A stretch of DNA of 32,575 bases from the NCBI GenBank assembly GCA_015680685.1, contig MNCI01030046.1, positions 350,182 to 382,756 of the forward strand. The letters are read 5' to 3'. Within the stretch, counting starts at the first letter, position 1, and every line of letters starts with the position of its first letter. This document shows, piece by piece, positions 1 to 9,311 of the stretch. The position numbers and the translations under genes are program-made. The notes below the pieces were generated by a model, which was given only the letters and a program-made list of their open reading frames with translations, did not search any database and was not told the origin of the DNA. This DNA comes from Gnetum montanum. Lineage: Eukaryota; Streptophyta; Gnetopsida; Gnetales; Gnetaceae.

Positions 1-809
1 GATAGTAAAAAATGACATCATTAGACACCATGGTACAAGGGGCCAAAGTCGTTAGCCTAGGGGGAGGGGCAGCAAAGGTAGCAGCCACGCTATGGGTGTG
101 TTAGCAGTCTATGATAGGCGCAGTGTGGATGCTCGAGGGCATGGAGGATATCCAATGTGTTATGATGTAGCTTGAAATCCACAAAACTGGTAGCTTGTTG
201 AATAGCTTGCATGGCTGACTCTTGCTAATTCCATTCCTCGACTGACGTTCCCTTTTTCAGGTGGAAATGCATGAACGTCCGATGTTTGTGTTGTTGAAGC
301 TCCCCCCATGAGCAATCATAGTTGATGCCCAAGACGATGTACATACAACATCCATCATGAAGCCATTGGCGTGCACTTTGCTCGTGCACCCAATCTAGTT
401 GCCTCAGTCTCTGCCTTTCCTTTTGTTGTTCCCACTCCTGTTGTGCCCACTCAACCTCCTTGTGTTCTTTGAGAGTGGCTTCCTCTTGAAGCAGCTCCTT
501 TCAGAATTGAGCTTGGATCTCATCCACCAGCTGAGCCTGGGTAGCCTCCACCAGCAAGGCTTGCTACCAAATCAACTCCTATTCTTGCTCTTGGAAATGG
601 GTCTCCTACTTAGTTTGCGCTAGAGCAAGGGCTTTGTCCCATTTGGCCTCCCAATCACGACACTCATCAGCACATGTAGCAACCATAGCCTCTACTATTG
701 CATGGTGCAATTCCTCATCTTGAATTGCCTTGTGATTTGATGCCCCATGCAGGCAAACAACTGACACTGTCATGGGGTTGGAGGCCCTTGGCCCCCGATG
801 GTCACTCAT
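1..809 (-). pseudogene. Decayed Gln/Glu-rich coiled-coil protein, unknown family, cut by window edge
   Basis: One minus-strand reading frame can be followed from an ATG at 809 to the window edge. It begins MSDHRGPRASNP and is interrupted by TAG near 606, further TAG codons and one TGA. Apart from the stops the frame is coherent for about 800 bases and rich in Gln, Glu, Trp and Leu, with a stretch around 440-560 (KEHKEVEWAQQEWEQQKERQ) that looks like a charged helix or coiled coil. A more globular part follows at about 230-400. I do not recognise the family. It could be a LINE ORF1 or gag-like protein of another element, or a host gene. Nearly all its stops could come from Gln or Arg codons by one C-to-T change, which fits a methylated, silenced sequence. 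The 3' end lies outside the window. Confidence 0.45.
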
Positions 810-893
810 CCTCTAGGAGTAACTCACTATAGGTTCAACTCCTAGCTTCCTAGGAAGGACTAAAGGGGAGGGCCCAAGTGAAGAAGGCCCCAA

Positions 894-907
894 GGGGGGG
901 GGGGGGG
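894..907 (+). repeat. G14 homopolymer
   Basis: Fourteen consecutive G residues are visible. The length of such a run is unreliable in sequence data. A second G14 run lies at 15803-15816, on the other side of the inserted element. Confidence 0.9.
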
Positions 908-1111
908 AACTGGCCTTCGCTTCACCTGAGGCTACACCCCTATTGCCCCCTGCCACAGGGCTAAAATACATCCAGAGTGGCAACCCCTCTTCTGTTGTTG
1001 TAAGGCCGCTAGAAAAAATTAGGGTAAGTTAATCCTAATCCCCAGCTTCATGAATTTGGGAAATGAAAAATGGATGCGCTAGAACTTGGACCCATTTCTA
1101 GATTGTATGAA

Positions 1112-1116
1112 GAAAT
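1112..1116. repeat. Target-site duplication, left copy (GAAAT)
   Basis: GAAAT directly precedes the left LTR and is repeated directly after the right LTR at 15370-15374. A 5-bp duplication is normal for Ty3/gypsy integrase, and its presence shows that both element ends belong to one insertion. Confidence 0.9.
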
Positions 1117-1807
1117 TGTAACGACAGAAAACGTCGGCAGCTGGAAAATACCGACCAAATTCCGCGTACACAGTTTTAACCACGGATCCGTGCGAGGGCT
1201 ATGCTGGAAAAATGAATCCGCGGTGCCCTGAACGGTCTTGTCGATCAGATAGGGACTTACTAATCAGTAAACCGATGAATATCTCGTGAAACGATCTGAT
1301 TCGAGGGATCGCAAAAACAAGGGGAAAATGATGTAGACGAATTGCAACGATGATAACGTTAAACACGATAAGAGGAGGCTGACATAAGAGAAGCACATAG
1401 TTTCAAGATCTACACTTTGACTTGAAAAATGGATATTTTGTATGAGAAATTACACTGGGGGAATCCCCAATTACTGGATGTGAAGCAAGCACAAAACAAC
1501 AAGCAAAACGGTCCAAACAGAAGTCCGATCTACCTCGTGGGCTAAAGCTGGGATGCAAGGAAGGTCAAGCTCTGACGTCTACCGATCAACTGTTTCTGAC
1601 CAATAGAGTCTTCCCAACAGAACGATTACTCCTGTCGTCGGTGCTCGAAGCGAACTGTGCTCTGTTTCTACCACAAGGTGAGGCTATCAACAATTGCCAA
1701 AGCGTTGCTCTCTATATCTCTGCTCAAAGGTGATAAGTGCTCCAGTGCTCAGAAAACTGCCTTTGCTTCTCTAATTTGCCAACCTTTGTATCTTTGTCAA
1801 CCAGGGT

Positions 1808-1815
1808 ATTTATAG
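1808..1815 (-). promoter_or_regulatory. TATA box of the 3' LTR
   Basis: The minus strand reads CTATAAAT in the context GCAGCCTATAAATACC, a good plant TATA box. It is conserved in the other LTR at 14691-14698. Confidence 0.7.
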
Positions 1816-1914
1816 GCTGCGACGCTCTGTGGAAAAGGTGCAACCCTGATGACGTGTGTCCCGAATGTTTCGGGCATTGTTGGTTTCACCATTTTTGCGT
1901 CAAACTTTATGACT

Positions 1915-2402
1915 ACGCACAATACGCTCGTTCGCATATTGTGCGTGTGAAGAAGAGGTGCATGTCGGGCATGTCTCAACTGTCTTTGGGTTATATTACG
2001 CTCATTCACGCTGTGTTGTGTGTATGAGCGTAATGTAACATGGAAACAATGTATTCAAGCTATTTTACGCTCTCTTACGCAGTTGCGCGTAGTGAAGCGT
2101 AAACAATGTTTAGCTTGACGATGCAATACGCTGCGATACGCTATGTTGCGTGATGAGCGTATGATGAGCAATCACACTTTCTTAGACTATGCCTTTGATT
2201 GTTTTGGAGCTTATTACGCTGTCGTGCGTAACAGAGCGTAAACCTGTCCTTGAACAAAAGACTTAGCAAAATACACAAGGAGTCGCATATTACGCAGCTC
2301 AAGCTCCTCCCTATGTCGAAGTAACTATCCTTCTGATGCCGGACTATGTTTAGGAAAAATCACACTAAGCGCCATTACGCTACGTTGCGTGATATAGCGT
2401 AA
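1915..2402. repeat. Array of six inverted repeats in U3 (ACGC/GCGT hairpins)
   Basis: Six inverted repeats lie in about 490 bp: 1915-1946, 1996-2033, 2064-2103, 2126-2162, 2214-2241 and 2375-2402. Most use arms of the form TTACGCT/AGCGTAA. The second has a perfect 10-bp arm (TTACGCTCAT / ATGAGCGTAA). The fourth and sixth share a similar interior (GTTGCGTGAT), which suggests duplication of one unit. All lie upstream of the TATA box in element sense, where an LTR keeps its enhancer. Confidence 0.8.
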
Positions 2403-2573
2403 ACAGAAAAAGCATAGAAAGACTAGGAATTTGCACAAGAAATCGAGGATTCGATGCTGCACGCCTCTTGGTGTTGCTCTGTCTTAATCTCCCTTCTGGA
2501 ATTTTAGCATGCGCCCTTGCCTGAATTGCAAATCTTTGCCTGAGGTCGACTCGCAATTTTTTATGGTGTTTCA

Positions 2574-2587
2574 ATGGCCCCTCTTTG
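2574..2587 (-). other. Polypurine tract next to the 3' LTR
   Basis: The minus strand reads CAAAGAGGGGCCAT immediately before the LTR start TGAAACACC. Its position and purine content fit the plus-strand primer of an LTR retrotransposon. Confidence 0.75.
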
Positions 2588-3111
2588 TTGACGATTGGAG
2601 GGCTTACTCGAAAGACGTCGACAAAGAATATGAAACACCGGATTGGTAGAAGCATGAACAGCGTCCATCCATGGCGACTCAAGGATTGCCCCATCAATAT
2701 GGAAGAGCAAAGCTGGAGGGAATGGGAGATAGAATAGCATGGTGGGAAACAGGTTCGGGGAAGACATAACATAGGTCAAGATGGTAGGAGTATGGAATAC
2801 GCTTACTAAACATACAGAAACGTACACACATGTATGTCAACAGGAATGCTTTCAGACGAGCGTAGCGCGTCAGCCTGAGATCTCTCTGTCACTGATTATA
2901 GCAGGAATGCATGCAAAAGGAGTGGTGCATCACTTCTGCGTTATCTTTGCTAGTGTGAGTGCGGAAAATGGATACTTGCGTATGGGAAGCAGGTGGTGGG
3001 GACAAAGGGAAATAAGAGCTAAGGGTAGGATTGTGAGAGGTATAGGCATGCAGATCTAAGTAGTCGGGCAAACCTGAGCAGCCATTTCAACATGCTGTTG
3101 CACTTCACTGC
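2588..3111 (-). other. 3' untranslated region of the element, no gene seen
   Basis: This lies between the polypurine tract and the long repeat-derived frame. Several short open frames occur on both strands, but none has recognisable motifs or coherent composition. Confidence 0.5.
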
Positions 3112-4218
3112 TCAGATGGATGCACCTTTAAACGACATCTTCCGACGTAAGTATCCTGCAACCACAGAAGAAAATAGAGGGCACGATTGCTCAGGCGGAC
3201 AAGAGACGAGGTTGTTGAAACGAGCGCCGTTTGATGCGAGATAGAGCGATTGGGCCACGAAGAAGGAGCTGGAGCATGAGGGCGGAACCGCCAATCCTGA
3301 CGATTGGCCCAACATATCTTCGCCAAAAGGCATCAGACACAGTGCATCTAACTGGTTAGGCAAGGAACTAGCAAGATGAATTTGCGAAGCCAGCGTGCGA
3401 TAGCGATGATTGGCAGAGATCGCCGAGGTCATCGTCAATGAGGGTTTCGTCGGGGTTCCGGCTGGTGAGACTAAACTCTCAGAGGTACTACCACTGTAGT
3501 GGGCACAGCGACGACATCTCTGATGGATCAGTAAGATGCCTCTCAGCTTGTCCGAGGAATCAGTAGGATGCCAGTGGGGTGGCGACGCTGGGATTGTTCC
3601 AGTATCCCACCCCGTTGGTTGTGCAGCTGTACAGAGATGATCACGCTCGCTTGATTTACATGGCAGCAGTCTGTAAGTCCCAGTTGTAAGTCCTGGTAGA
3701 GTGCCATTATTGGTTTTAAGTCTCAGTAGACCATGGTCCCAGTTTAAAGTCTGGGCGGACCGAGAAGTGCTAGTTTTACGTCGTAGCGGACGGTGGCGTG
3801 TCTGATTTATGGTCTCAGCAGACCGTGCTGTGGATGTCAGTTTCGTGTCATGACCCAGGGACAGAGCTGTGCTGGTTTTATGTCTCAGCAGACGGTCGCT
3901 TACCTGTGCCAGTTTAGCGTCGTGGCGGACGCGTGCAAAAGATGCCAGTTTTTCGTCTTGGCGGACCTGTACAACATTGCCAGTTTTACGTCGTAGCAGA
4001 CGGTTACAACTTGCCAGTTTAGTGTCATAGCGGATGAACATTGCCAGTTTAGCGTCGTGGCGGACGCGTGTAAGGGATGCCAGTTTTACGTTGTAGCGGA
4101 CGGTCAGTGCCAGTTTAACGTCGTAGCGGACGTCTGGTGCCAGTTTTACGTCGTAGCGGACGAACATTGCCAGTTTTACGTCGTAGCGGACAAGTATTGC
4201 CATACCTGCTGCCGACAC
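3112..4218 (-). CDS. 368-codon open frame spanning the 3' minisatellite, probably not a true gene
   Basis: This frame is open without a stop for 368 codons and begins 12 bases after the integrase stop. Its first half is made of minisatellite units that read VRYDVKLA in one frame and RLLRRKTGN in another, because the unit length is not always a multiple of three. Its second half (about residues 190-368) is Ser/Pro/Leu-rich and matches nothing I know. The repeat unit lacks stops in two of three frames, so a long open frame may arise by chance. Against that, it is the only long frame in sense orientation that has no stop, while gag, protease and integrase all have some. A real extra 3' ORF is possible but less likely. 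Confidence 0.25.
   Translation of the reverse strand: MSAAGMAILVRYDVKLAMFVRYDVKLAPDVRYDVKLALTVRYNVKLASLTRVRHDAKLAMFIRYDTKLASCNRLLRRKTGNVVQVRQDEKLASFARVRHDAKLAQVSDRLLRHKTSTALSLGHDTKLTSTARSAETINQTRHRPLRRKTSTSRSAQTLNWDHGLLRLKTNNGTLPGLTTGTYRLLPCKSSERDHLCTAAQPTGWDTGTIPASPPHWHPTDSSDKLRGILLIHQRCRRCAHYSGSTSESLVSPAGTPTKPSLTMTSAISANHRYRTLASQIHLASSLPNQLDALCLMPFGEDMLGQSSGLAVPPSCSSSFFVAQSLYLASNGARFNNLVSCPPEQSCPLFSSVVAGYLRRKMSFKGASI
3677..4202. repeat. Minisatellite of about 16 units, 29-40 bp period
   Basis: The unit core on the plus strand is TGCCAGTTTTACGTCGTAGC followed by GGAC and a spacer of variable length. Unit starts are near 3677, 3708, 3735, 3767, 3797, 3831, 3865, 3905, 3941, 3976, 4010, 4040, 4077, 4107, 4136 and 4167. 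Units near the integrase end (4100-4200) are nearly identical, while those near 3680-3860 are strongly diverged. Tandem arrays in the 3' untranslated region are a known trait of Tat-lineage elements. Confidence 0.85.
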
Positions 4219-4229
4219 CGTAGATGCTG

Positions 4230-5290
4230 TTAAATGTAATACCGCTTCAAGTACACATGATTTACCGGATTTGCTAATTCATTGCTGTTGACGTTTGCTA
4301 ACTTGAATGCTCCGTTGCTGTACATGTCCACCACTAAGAAAGGGCCTTCCCAGTTTGCAGAGAACTTGCCCACTGGTTCACACACAGCCTTAAGAACAAG
4401 ATCTCCTTTCTTGATCGGGCACTGTTGAAGGTTGTGGCGATGTTTCTGTTGCTGTTTGTCTTGATATCTTTCAATCGTGTCAAGAGACTATATCCACTTC
4501 TCTTGCACTGAATCCAGATCTGCGATTCGAGACTCGGTGTGTTGAGCCTCATTTATAACCATGGAGAGGACCATTCTTAGAGAAGGGATTTGCAACTCGA
4601 GAGGCAGCACTGCTTCAGACCCGTAAACCAAACTATAGGGCATACTACCCGTAGCTATCTAACACGTAGTACGATACGCCCATAGCACATAGAGGATCTG
4701 TTCATGCCACCGCCTTTTGTTGCCGTCGAGCATTTTCTTGAGCAGATTGATGATCACTTTGTTCGTCGCTTCAGCTTGACCATTCGCTTTCGGGTAATAA
4801 GGGGAGGAAAAAGATTGTCTGATACGCAGGTTATCACAGAAGGATTTAGTTTCCGTGCTACTGAACTGTGGCCCATTGTCGGTCACTATAGTCATCGGGA
4901 GACCAAATCTGGTCACTATATTGTCTAGGATAAAATGGAAAATCTGCTGAGATGTGATCTTCCGTAGGGGAACAACCTCTACCCACTTTGTAAAATACTC
5001 AGTAGTGGTAATAATGAAGCTATGACCTGCAGAAGACTTCGGCGTGATAGGGCCTATAATGTCTAGTCCCCATCGTTGAAATGGCCATGTTATCTGTGTT
5101 GTGTGTAATTCTGTGGGTGACACGTGTATAAGATTTGCGTGACACTGACACGTGTCACAGGTTTTAACGTTTGTCAAACAATCTTTTTCCATGTGTGGCC
5201 AGTAGTATCCTAAGCGACAGATTTTTAGGGTCATAGCCCGTGGTGCTACGTGGCCACCGCACAGTCCCTCATGGACTTCGCTGGCTATAT
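4230..5290 (-). pseudogene. Ty3/gypsy integrase, 5' part replaced, two premature stops
   Basis: Integrase inserts the reverse-transcribed DNA into the host genome. On the minus strand the frame starts abruptly near 5290 (SEVHEGLCGGHVAP). It shows the zinc-binding residues (two His in that region, then CDTC) and all three catalytic acids: Asp in GLDIIGP, Asp in VTDNGPQF and Glu in NGQAEATNK. The C-terminal part continues through YSLVYGSEAVLP, KKGDLVLK and a GKFSANWEGPF segment to a natural TAA at 4230-4232. Two in-frame TAG codons (4659-4661 and 4488-4490) interrupt it, both one C-to-T change from CAG. Upstream, where RNase H should be, homology ends at about 5285-5295 and the antisense passenger region begins. 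The catalytic core is well preserved but no product can now be full length. Confidence 0.92.
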
Positions 5291-5548
5291 GGTGTGCTTA
5301 TGTTTGTTTTAATATTTACTTTTCGTGGTTTCGTTTGCGTGAATGTGAATTTCAAAATTGTAGACCTCGGGTTAGTGCGAGGGTTTGATGAGGTCGCGTC
5401 TACCGCCGTTGTCATGGACGAACCTTGCGTTATTGCAAGGGTTTGGGCGATTTCAGCCTGGATAACTAGGTGTAATGTATAAGTTTTCTGTCTTAGTCAT
5501 GCAAATGTAAATGTGGGTGTTGATGTATGTATTGGATTTTCTGTACAG

Positions 5549-6245
5549 CGTTGTGCTAAAGCCCACTTTGGTTGTATTGGATATTGTTGGGGTTCTGTGT
5601 TGTATAAACCCCATCGTCCCCAATGTTCCTCCCCTGCACACACGATTGCAAGGGAAGGCAATATGGTTTCGACAGGGTGCGCTGGAGTTTCTACAGTTCT
5701 TTCTGCGTAACTTCAGCATCATCGTGTGGTCTGATTTGTCTGATGACATCGCCGGTGCCCTGTTAGAGCACCTACTGGCGGGTTCTGTGTAAGGGATTCT
5801 GGCCTTCTTGACAGACGAGGCCATCGATACGGGCCGCCCCGAGGATCGAGAGCTCAGCGCCCGGGGCTTAAGGAGCTTAAACTGGATCTAGGAAATGACC
5901 CGATTCAGCTGTTATCATGCATATAACACGCTGTTCGTGGCGCGCCACGTCTCGACCTGTTTCCAGAACCCACAAGGCACGGTGTACTACGCAGGCGGGT
6001 AAGCGAATTTTGTTAACTGTCTATGTTTCTGTTTTGTTTTATGTCTGCTTTCGGTGTGAAATATAAGAGAAGCCCATGTGCAAAATGGAAAATAAGCCTA
6101 TGTTGTATGGTACAGGTTCTTTATTCAGGACAACAAGTTAGTTGGAGATGGGGATGTGTTGTCATGGGCCGAAACGATGATACTGGCATTTACCGCAACT
6201 AGCAACGTGCGCGCTGGTGTTATAGAGCAGATTGGCTTTGACATG
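5549..6245 (+). other. FCP1-like (HAD-fold) domain of the passenger gene, catalytic residues lost
   Basis: The segment LKPTLVVLDIVGVL matches the first HAD motif of plant FCP1-like proteins (usually LLVLDINGLL). GKAIWFRQGALEFLQFFLRN and FSIIVWSD match the next strand-helix and the WSS motif. NTLFVARHVSTCFQNPQGT aligns with the usual NTLLVDDSPYKALLNPPHT. NKLVGDGDVLSWAETMI aligns with the usual SLGPGGDLRVYLEGLA. The Asp pair of LVDDSPYK is replaced by Ala-Arg, and the second position of DxN/D is Val, so phosphatase activity is not expected. The comparison is from memory of the family, not from a search. Confidence 0.7.
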
Positions 6246-6958
6246 CGTGAGTATCCCACCCGTTACGCTAGGGCTTTTGAGAATTGCCAACGACTCGGGT
6301 GGCTGCACGATGACTGGACCTTAGATCCGCCCCTTACCGTCGAGGACGTGCAGAGGGAACTCCCGCCATTTCCTTTGCCATTTGGCCCCGGTAAAGCTAT
6401 TGTATAGTTGGATATTGCGTAATGTAATTGTAAATTGTAGACATTGTGTAATAGAGCTTTGGTTAATTTGTGCTTCATGTTGTGCAGTTAGGGAATCTCG
6501 GGAGATTACCCTTACGATTTCCAGCCGTAAGGCGAGCGCTGTCCTCTTCCGCTACAGCGACATCAAGGACGCACAACGCTGGCTCAGCCACTCGACGACC
6601 TCAGTCGCGGTGACCAGTAAGATCCGAGCAGCAGGGCTAATGCACTTATTTTTGGCTGTGACTCCTGATGTCTCCGCCAGTGAAATGCTAACCTTGGTCA
6701 ACTCCTTCAACGAAAAGGCCGAGCGTTTCTGGACGCGCGTACATAACGTGCGCGTAAGCTTTAACATCGACGCTCAGCTCTTCGCGGACCTCTTTGGCGT
6801 TCCCTCAGATGGCCCTCCCGTAAGTGAGAAGGTAAAGAGGAGCGAAGCTTTCTAGAATTGGCTGAAGGAGTGGGTAAGGGTCCCGAAGGAGACTAAAGGG
6901 TTTCCCTGCGAAAAATTCAAGATGGGCGCTGCCAAGACACTTTATTCCCTTTTCCGGG

Positions 6959-7052
6959 CCCGGACCTTCCCGAAAACTCTCTCACAGGGGAAGTTCTTTT
7001 CTGTNACCCGGACCTTCCCGAAAACTCTCTCACAGGGGAAGTTCTTTTCTGT
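6959..7052 (+). repeat. 46-bp direct duplication flanking a single N
   Basis: Bases 6959-7004 are repeated exactly at 7007-7052, separated by N (7005) and A (7006). The period is 48, a multiple of three, so the frame is kept. A single N between identical flanks looks like a contig join whose overlap was not collapsed, rather than a biological duplication. Confidence 0.85.
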
Positions 7053-8116
7053 AGAACAGACCCGTATTATGCGAGAGGTTCTGGAGGAGGGGACCCAGTT
7101 CAATTGGGCAAGCTATTTTGCCAAGGGATTGCGTAATGAGATGCTCAAGCTTCGCAAGAAGCTTGAATCCCGTTTCAACGTGCATTACGCTTTCTTCATA
7201 GCTTGCCTCTGGCGATTTGCTGAGTTTCTGGTCATCCAAAGGAATGGGGTCTGGGTGCAATAAGATCGAGACTAGCTTTCCAGACCTTGGATTGCCCACA
7301 TCCTCAACACTACCCGTGGGCAGGATCCGCCGGAAGGGATCGGGGAGTCATTGTCTATAACGACCAAGGGTCTGGCGGCGTCCCAAGTGCGAGGTCTCGA
7401 CAGCGTAGGCGGGATAATGCCTACCTACACTGGTGACACCTTGCGAGGGAAGCGTGTGGTGAAAAAAATCATAGAACCTGCAGCTCGGCGTAAAAAGGCT
7501 CCGTACAGCCGAGGCCCCTGAGGGTGACGCAGGCCGAACTATGGCGGTCAAAGTTCAGCGGAGTAAGCCTCCACTTGGTAAGCGTGAAAGAATTATATTA
7601 CGCAATGTTTGTTTAGATGTTTTACGCAATGATATGCTAAGGTGCTGTGATATGGCCAGTAAACATTAAAGAGGAACTGACCCCTGAGACAAGGGCAGTA
7701 GCGTTACGTCGTGGAGAGGGGGCCTCAATTTTGAAAGAAGAGGCCCCAGCTATTAGCGTGAGCCGTGCGTAGGCTCTGGTGCATGAAGAGGGAAGGGGGA
7801 TAGAAGATGTTGGCGAAGTTGCCATTGTCACCGGTAGAGGTAATGGTGTGTTAGCGTGTTTGCAGGATTTCTGTAAATAGGTGAAGTGTTTGACGGAATT
7901 ATGCTGCAGGAGAAGAGGACGCGTCCATGTCTGTCACTGCGAGCAGAGCATGGAGAGACTTCCCTGATAAATTCGCCTTCATAGAAGGGGTTGTTAGCGA
8001 CATGATCGAGCGCCTGGAACGCGTTGAACCTGGAGCTGGTTTGTTATGATCGTAATAAGTCTGCGGTATTACTTGGCGGTAATGTGTCACCAACGTTTGA
8101 TGGTTGTTTCTGTTAG

Positions 8117-9296
8117 GAGCTTGCCTCCGATGGGATCCCACGGAGCCCATTGATCTAGACACAATGGAGCCACCATCTAATGAAGCAGCCGTGCCACGTC
8201 ACATTTATGAGGAACTGTGTAAATGTGCGTTACGCTCGACATGCTCCTTGTGGGAAAGTAGGGGTGTAAATGAAAATCTATGGAAAAGGTTGCAGAAGTC
8301 AGAACAGAGGGTTGAGTCTCTGACCAAAGAGGTCGGAGACTTAAAATCATGGTGCGACTTCCTACAGGCGCGAGTGTCAGGGGATGAAGACTGGCGTACT
8401 GCTGTTGTCGATTACTCCCGGTATTGGACAGCCATTAAAAACAGCGTACAGACCAGTCGCGCGTTAGTCGAACAACGAATGCAGATAGAACTCCTAGCCC
8501 AGAAAAGCCGGGACTGGAGGGATTATTGTACAAGCATACAAGAGTGGGGGCAGAAGGAGAAGGACCACAAGCACTTGTACAAGCGGGAGAGTATTGCTTA
8601 TAGGAAACTCTACCGCGATCTTGCCGTCAGGGCCTGGTCCTTGGAGGTCTTCCAGGACGTTATCGGAGCTTCCGATGCCTTCAAGAAGTTCGAGGAGCAG
8701 GTGACTGTAAGTGCGTCCCCTAAAAGGACGATGACTTTCCTTGGGGGTCAGGCTTCAATCCCTACTTTCTTCCCGGACCCACCCCGCTGGAGCAGCATGG
8801 AGAAAGGGAAAGTGAAGGCTGGAGCTACTTTGGGAGAGGATGTATGGCTAGATCTGACGGAGGAAGAAATTATGAAGCGCTTGTGGGTTGGCCTGGACAA
8901 GCTTCCCTTTGCTGCGGAAGCAGGGCCGTCACAAGTAAGTTTACGCACAACTTGGTTTGCATTTTCTAATGATGATGTTAAGTCTTGTGTAGCTAATGTG
9001 CTTACTGTGTTCAGGTACCAGCCGAGGATAGGGAAGACGAACAAGCGAAGGAGTTAGCAGAGGGAGCGGCGGAAGCAGAAGAAGAAGCAGAGGAAGAGGT
9101 AGAAGAAGGGATAGAAGAACGCAACGATGAGGAGCGTCCTTCTGTGGAGCCGGCACCGAAACGAGGACCTCGCAAAGAGGACATTCTTCGTAAAAGAATT
9201 ATTCCTAGAAACGATGGCCTGTTGGAGGACGATCCATTAGCGTTGGATCCAGACTTAAGAGATACCGGTGATAGTGGCAGTAGGGGAAATGCGTAA
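8117..9296 (+). other. Coiled-coil and acidic C-terminal part of the passenger gene
   Basis: Exon 7 (8117-8934) is open without any stop and encodes a Trp- and Lys/Glu-rich helical region, for instance LWKRLQKSEQRVESLTKEV, then a Pro-rich part (FPDPPRW). The intron 8935-9014 has GTAAGT at its start and TTCAG at its end. Removing it joins SQ to VPAEDREDEQ and opens 93 more codons with a Glu/Ala run (about 9055-9120) and a basic patch. The unspliced frame would run on only to 9057. Confidence 0.65.
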
Positions 9297-9311
9297 TTAT
9301 AACTTACGCAT
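9289..9311. repeat. Perfect 8-bp inverted repeat at the passenger gene stop
   Basis: ATGCGTAA (9289-9296, containing the stop codon) and TTACGCAT (9304-9311) form a perfect hairpin with a 7-base loop. It uses the same GCGTAA/TTACGC word as the LTR hairpins. Confidence 0.7.

Larger units (their letters stand above)
810..1116. other. Non-coding flank left of the retroelement
   Basis: No gene is recognisable here. On the minus strand it is the upstream region of the decayed frame starting at 809. It holds a run of 14 G and ends in the 5-bp target-site duplication. Confidence 0.5.
1117..2573 (-). repeat. 3' LTR of the Ty3/gypsy element
   Basis: In element sense it starts TGAAACACC at 2573 and ends GTCGTTACA at 1117. 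It aligns along its length with 14000-15369 but is 87 bp longer: a segment near 2416-2505 is missing from the other LTR. The TATA-like box at 1808-1815 divides U3 (right part) from R/U5 (left part). Confidence 0.93.
5364..9296 (+). pseudogene. Antisense, intron-containing passenger gene with FCP1-like N-terminus
   Basis: Eight plus-strand exons can be joined with GT-AG borders and matching phases: about 5364-5469, 5549-5998, 6116-6390, 6488-7577, 7660-7839, 7910-8038, 8117-8934 and 9015-9296. Together they make about 1,100 codons and end in TAA at 9294-9296. The exon 2-3 product resembles plant FCP1-like HAD phosphatases. Exon 4 encodes a helical region of unknown family and then a basic segment (ARRKKAP). 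Exon 7 has a possible coiled coil, and exon 8 a Glu-rich tail followed by KRGPRKEDILRKR. In-frame stops at 5790, 5889, 6853, 7261, 7273 and 7770, and one frame change near 7500, show decay. The true start is uncertain: the first exon may be truncated at the junction with integrase. It may be a captured host gene, or an antisense ORF long carried by this element family. Confidence 0.72.

Noticed and set aside
1737-2027. 96-codon open frame within the LTR, also present in the other LTR at 14620-14910
   Set aside because: Its conservation follows from the LTR pair. It crosses the TATA box and U3 hairpins and shows no protein features.
3677-4202. CRISPR-like array of repeats with variable spacers
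   Set aside because: The spacers are short (a few to about 15 bp), the repeats degrade along the array, there are no cas genes, and the setting is a plant retroelement. It is a minisatellite.
5240-5482. 80-codon plus frame as the complete start of the passenger gene
   Set aside because: Its first part overlaps the integrase end, and the next part is T-rich and intron-like up to ATTGTAG. Only the stretch from about 5364 to the donor at 5470 fits an exon, so the start was left open.
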